DNA from: Cryptomeria japonica
Taxonomy: Eukaryota > Streptophyta > Pinopsida > Cupressales > Cupressaceae
DNA: 64,000 bases
Assembly: GCF_030272615.1 (NCBI RefSeq)
Contig: NC_081411.1
Coordinates: 207,704,744-207,768,743, forward strand
Direction of reading: 5' to 3'
This document shows positions 62,623-64,000 of the stretch, piece by piece. The stretch's first letter is position 1. Every line of letters starts with the position of its first letter. The position numbers and the translations under genes were made by a program. The notes below the pieces were generated by a model, which was not told where the DNA came from, made no database searches, and saw nothing but the letters and a program-made list of their open reading frames with translations.

Positions 62623-62662
62623 GTGGGGAAGTGAGCGGTCGCTTCCCCACGCGACCACTCAC
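62623..62662. promoter_or_regulatory. Two mutually exclusive stem-loops upstream of the transposase gene
   Basis: GTGGGGAAG (62623-62631) pairs with CTTCCCCAC (62642-62650). Alternatively GTGAGCGGTCGC (62631-62642) pairs with GCGACCACTCAC (62651-62662) with one mismatch. The stems share bases, so only one can form. They lie in a GC-rich block (62620-62770) about 240 bp before the transposase start. A regulatory role is inference. Confidence 0.5.
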
Positions 62663-63500
62663 AGAGGGTCCCACCGCTTGGGGGACTTGGTTGAGCCCTA
62701 CTCGGTCGAGTCCCACTCGGCCAAGGCTGCCTATGTGGCATCCCACATGGCAGCTTACTCAGCAAAACCCCCCCAATTTGCAGAATTTTCAAGTTCTGCT
62801 AAGAATTAGACCATCAATTTTTATTTTTATTTTAAACTAAAAATACCTTTTTCAAGGGCTCGGAGTGAGGAACGTTGACATATAATTTTTATTGAATTTC
62901 AATTATAATTAGTATATTAAAATTACAAAATACTACAAGTAGGTATATTAACATTCGAAAAGATTCTAATTCAGAAAAATTTAAAAATTATATATAACAC
63001 TAGAGGAGAGAGTCCTCTTCAAGAATATATAATTTTTGGGGGGATTGTTATAGTTTTGATAGGGGAAATTTGGTGGGAGACGAAAAATGTCGATTTCGGA
63101 AAACTTCGACTTTGAATTGTTATAACGGTAAAAATATACATCGAAATCTTCTTTTTTTTCTGCACTAGCTATGGATGTCATCTAAAACATATTTCAAAAT
63201 CAGAGGAAAACAAGATTATTTACATATAATTTTGTGGTGGGAGGTGAAACCCCTAATTTGCAGTATTTTTTCAATAATTGAAAAATTGACTTTAATAATT
63301 AAAAAAACATATCAATTCTTGTTCCAAAATTTAAAAAAAAAAAAAGGCATAAACTTCATCTAGTTTTACAAATTTCATCAATTTACATCATCTTCAAATA
63401 CCAAATAGAAATATCACTTTTGTGCCATTGAAGTTGATCTGTTTTGTTGTTGTTAGCCTTTTCCTTTATAAAAGCGAGACACAAGTTTGTACATTTACCC
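62663..63500. other. Right non-coding part of the 9.1-kb transposon
   Basis: The GC-rich stretch continues to about 62775 with short direct repeats (CTACTCGGTCGAG / CCACTCGGCCAAG), then AT-rich DNA to the right terminus at 63500. A frame reading 63634-63383 crosses the terminus and is a chimera of Helitron and transposon sequence, not a gene. Confidence 0.55.
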
Positions 63501-64000
63501 ACATGCCTATATACTTTGTTGATGTGGATGTTGTCTGGGATTCCATGCATGAACAATGGAATGAAAATATCTTTTAGCATTTTTTCATTTCTCTTCATTT
63601 GACCAATCAACATTGTCCATATTTGGTGCTCCATTCATCTAGATGAACCTATGCACATGTGGTGACCCCCTATGTTGCCACTCATATCTAATCTAGTAAT
63701 CTTTTAAATTAATTCCTTTTTCTATAATTTATTTCTAAATATTGAATGTCTTACATGCATGTATTGTGCGCCTATATGAGGAAAGTCTACGACATTTTGT
63801 TTTTGCCAAATTTGAGCTTCTTGTGGATTACTTGGGCATGTTCTTGGCATTAATGCATGCAAATCCGACCAATACATATCTATAGCACTCAATGTGAAGA
63901 ATATTATAGGAGAGACTATTTGATGAAGTATGTCTATTAATTTTGCATGACATTTGGTCCGATATGACCTTGTACCCGTTAATTTGGCTCCAAACTGCAT
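63501..64000 (-). pseudogene. Helitron Rep-like region, second copy (5' part), cut by window end
   Basis: 64000-63722 codes MQFGAKLTGTRSYRTKCHAK, SAIDMYWSDLHALMPR and YMHVRHSIFRNKL; 63640-63505 codes HQIWTMLIGQMKRNEKMLKD, PLFMHGIPDNIHINKVYRHV. These match 25855-26135 and 26190-26355 in order and continue at 54380 on the far side of the 9.1-kb insertion. The stretch between the two frames (63641-63721) is non-coding, as in the first copy, and may be an intron. The start of the element is beyond the window. Confidence 0.8.

Larger units (their letters stand above)
54385..63500. mobile_element. 9.1-kb DNA transposon inserted in the Helitron
   Basis: The Helitron coding match stops at ACAT (54381-54384) and resumes at ACAT (63501-63504). 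The uninterrupted copy near 26350 shows GGCATGTACAC across the site, so this is an insertion with a 4-bp target duplication. Termini read GGGTGAAAGTATAG on the left and, on the opposite strand, GGGTAAATGTACAA on the right, an imperfect inverted repeat of about 25 bp. Inside are two convergent genes: an unrecognised plus-strand gene (56928-58386) and a minus-strand DDE-like transposase gene (59408-62385). A 4-bp duplication would suit Sola-type elements, but superfamily placement is inference. Confidence 0.72.

Noticed and set aside
63383-63634. 83-residue frame joining Helitron and downstream sequence
   Set aside because: It crosses the insertion border at 63500/63501 and is a chance fusion.

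Overview
The window is repeat-rich, AT-rich nuclear DNA from a seed plant. A gymnosperm (conifer-like) genome is my best guess, for four reasons: plant-type spliced kinase exons, LTR elements primed by initiator-Met tRNA, plant LINEs with an RNase H domain, Helitrons and degenerate telomere-like (TTAGGG-type) arrays, all at very low gene density. The species cannot be fixed from the sequence. There is no rRNA, tRNA, CRISPR array or bacterial operon. Most of the 64 kb is nested, decayed transposable elements. Only two host-type loci remain, plus one relic of the same kind.

Layout. 0-5.1 kb: a Ty1/copia tail, then telomere-like degenerate repeats and AT-rich DNA. 5.1-7.0 kb (minus): a receptor-like kinase-type gene in five exons with an unusual acidic 12-bp minisatellite inside the activation segment. 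7.1-12.3 kb: two copies of one LTR family; the first is split by a LINE tail plus 285-bp tandem repeats, and a complete 1.7-kb LTR element with no coding capacity and a perfect GTAAT duplication lies at the edge of the second. 12.3-16.4 kb: decayed LINE and gag-like remnants. 16.4-18.4 kb (minus): a three-exon gene for a 200-residue helical protein, cut off downstream, with a duplicated promoter and a 187-bp tandem array. 18.4-21.7 kb: a solo-like LTR and a near-palindromic pair of LTR-like sequences. 21.8-22.8 kb (plus): a relic joining the same helical N-terminus to a kinase C-terminus. This suggests that the two host loci descend from one helical-domain/kinase family.

22.8-25.8 kb: retroelement remnant with a G-patch-like stretch. 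25.9-29.3 kb (plus): decayed Helitron (Rep plus PIF1-type helicase). 30.1-36.1 kb: a long inverted repeat enclosing LINE fragments, one arm hit by a 5'-truncated LINE with a 15-bp target duplication. 36.9-44.8 kb (plus): a nearly full-length but dead LINE. 45.6-53.1 kb (minus): a complete LTR element with a zinc-knuckle gag and a long non-pol reading frame instead of reverse transcriptase.

53.4-64.0 kb: a second Helitron (minus) split by a 9.1-kb insertion at 54385-63500. The insertion has a 4-bp ACAT duplication, imperfect GGGT-starting terminal inverted repeats and two convergent genes: an unrecognised plus-strand gene, and a minus-strand multi-exon DDE-like transposase gene whose conserved blocks (DGCAG...GHGK.EHDG) survive several nonsense mutations. 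This composite DNA transposon is the strongest candidate for something undescribed.
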